DNA of 8,495 nt, from the NCBI RefSeq assembly GCF_937858865.1, contig NZ_CALLYO010000431.1, forward strand, positions 1-8,495, read 5' to 3'. The stretch comes from an uncultured Amaricoccus sp. (GTDB lineage Bacteria > Pseudomonadota > Alphaproteobacteria > Rhodobacterales > Rhodobacteraceae). The translations under genes were made by a program, and so were the position numbers. Shown one piece after another: positions 7,861 through 8,495 of the stretch; within the stretch, counting starts at the first letter, position 1; each line of letters starts with the position of its first letter. The notes beneath the pieces are model-generated. The model was not told where the DNA came from. It was given only the letters and a program-made list of their open reading frames with translations, and ran no database searches.

Positions 7861-8409
7861 ATGGGCCCCGCCGACGAGAGGCCGCTCGAGGGACTGCTGC
7901 GGGCCGCGAACCGGGGGGACGAGCGCGCCTATGCGGCCTTCCTGCGGGCGGTGGCGCCGATCGTGCGCGGGGTCGCCCGGGCGCGCGGGCCGGGGCTCGC
8001 GCCCGACGTGATCGAGGACATCGTGCAGGAGACGCTGCTCGCCATCCACCAGAAGCGCCACACCTGGCGCGAGGACCTGCCGGTCAGGCCCTGGCTCCAC
8101 GCCATCGTGCGCTACAAGGTCGTCGACGCCTTCCGCGCCCGCGGCCGGCGCATCGAGCTGCCGATCGAGGACTTCGCCGCGGTGCTGCCGGCCGAGCCCG
8201 GGGCCGATCCCACCGAGCGGGGCGACGTCGAGCGGGTGATCGGCCGGCTCGACCCGCGCTCGGCGCGAATCGTGCGGGCGATCGGGCTCGAGGGGGCGAG
8301 CGTTGCCGAGACCTCCGCCGCGCTCTCGATGACCGAGACGGCGGTGCGGGTGGCGCTGCACCGGGCGCTGAAGCGGCTGGCGCGGCTGCGCGGGCAGATG
8401 ATCGAATGA
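7861..8409 (+). CDS. ECF-type RNA polymerase sigma factor (SigF-like, NrsF-linked)
   Basis: A 182-residue group IV sigma factor with region 2 and region 4 only. Region 2 runs from about 10 to 97: IEDIVQETLLAIHQKRHTW (51-69) is the core-binding 2.2 segment and RPWLHAIVRYKVVDAF (76-91) covers the -10 recognition part. Region 4 at about 125-177 has a helix-turn-helix, with SVAETSAALSMTETAVRVALH at 147-167, that reads the -35. It should direct polymerase to a small stress regulon. The next gene looks like an NrsF/DUF1109 anti-sigma factor; in Caulobacter the SigF-NrsF pair responds to heavy metals and oxidants, and a comparable role is inferred here. The start ATG has GGAG five bases upstream and no better in-frame alternative. 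The upstream GTAACG-N16-CGAA element suggests it activates its own operon. Confidence 0.93.
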   Translation: MGPADERPLEGLLRAANRGDERAYAAFLRAVAPIVRGVARARGPGLAPDVIEDIVQETLLAIHQKRHTWREDLPVRPWLHAIVRYKVVDAFRARGRRIELPIEDFAAVLPAEPGADPTERGDVERVIGRLDPRSARIVRAIGLEGASVAETSAALSMTETAVRVALHRALKRLARLRGQMIE

Positions 8410-8419
8410 GGGCCGCCGC

Positions 8420-8495
8420 GTGAGGACCGACGATCTCATCCGCGCCATGGCCGCCGACCGCGCCCGGCCGCGGCCGCCGGGGGTGCTGCTCGCGG
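8420..8495 (+). CDS. NrsF/DUF1109-type anti-sigma factor, N-terminal fragment
   Basis: Only the first 25 residues are in the window. The start MRTDDLIRAMAADRARPRPP is typical of NrsF/DUF1109 proteins, six-helix inner-membrane anti-sigma factors whose N-terminal cytoplasmic segment holds an ECF sigma factor until a signal arrives. The membrane part and any sensing cysteines are beyond the right edge. The GTG at 8420 is chosen because it restores the conserved TDDLIR start and has GAGGG seven bases upstream; an ATG at 8447 would remove that motif. It begins ten bases after the sigma stop, so the two are one operon. Identification rests on a short stretch and on context, hence moderate certainty. 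Confidence 0.68.
   Translation, partial: MRTDDLIRAMAADRARPRPPGVLLA

Noticed and set aside
7708..8448. Minus-strand frame opposite the sigma factor, and plus-strand frames at 7033-7794 and 7788-8423
   Set aside because: All are shadows of genes with clear domains; none has a ribosome site or motif.

Overview
The window is very GC-rich (roughly 70% by eye) and almost fully coding. Third codon positions are nearly always G or C. The alpha subunit of DNA polymerase III carries an alphaproteobacterial-looking N-terminus, and an ECF sigma factor is followed by the start of an NrsF/DUF1109-type membrane anti-sigma factor. Together these suggest a high-GC alphaproteobacterium, perhaps Rhodobacterales or a relative. 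That placement is inference from protein style, not from a search. No tRNA, rRNA, CRISPR array, insertion sequence or phage module is visible, so this reads as ordinary chromosome.

Layout. (1) Bases 1-1722, minus strand: a zinc-dependent, NAD-type medium-chain alcohol dehydrogenase is followed, with an ATGA overlap, by a mandelate racemase/muconate lactonizing-type dehydratase that runs off the left edge. This looks like a two-enzyme sugar-acid or polyol catabolic operon. (2) Bases 1723-1851: a divergent control region with a 12-bp perfect palindrome midway between two candidate -10 boxes. (3) Bases 1852-2073, plus strand: a tiny secreted protein with one EF-hand loop. (4) Bases 2118-5570, plus: dnaE, the replicative polymerase, whose likely promoter puts the transcript start at or next to the ATG. 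(5) Bases 5652-6314, plus: a six-helix membrane protein of the GAP/LysE-like exporter group. (6) Bases 6362-6395: a perfect 15-bp-stem terminator serving both converging strands. (7) Bases 6413-6730, minus: a small conserved protein of unknown function with its own strong promoter and ribosome binding site. (8) Bases 6868-7698, minus: a YiiX/YebB-like (C92) cysteine hydrolase with His and Cys catalytic motifs. (9) Bases 7861-8495, plus: an ECF sigma factor and the beginning of its anti-sigma factor, preceded by a palindrome, a housekeeping-like -10 box and a motif that fits the promoter recognised by SigF-type sigma factors.

The most interesting signal is at the right end. A GTAACG-N16-CGAA element sits directly in front of the sigma gene and matches the spacing known for Caulobacter SigF targets, so the sigma/anti-sigma operon is probably autoregulated. 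A second, sigma-70-like start further upstream would give a longer leader containing the Shine-Dalgarno sequence, whereas the SigF-type start would give a nearly leaderless mRNA. Other points worth a second look are the apparent loss of the first metal-ligand Asp in the dehydratase, the leaderless arrangement of dnaE, and the helically phased CCGAC repeats at the start of the small minus-strand gene's transcript.
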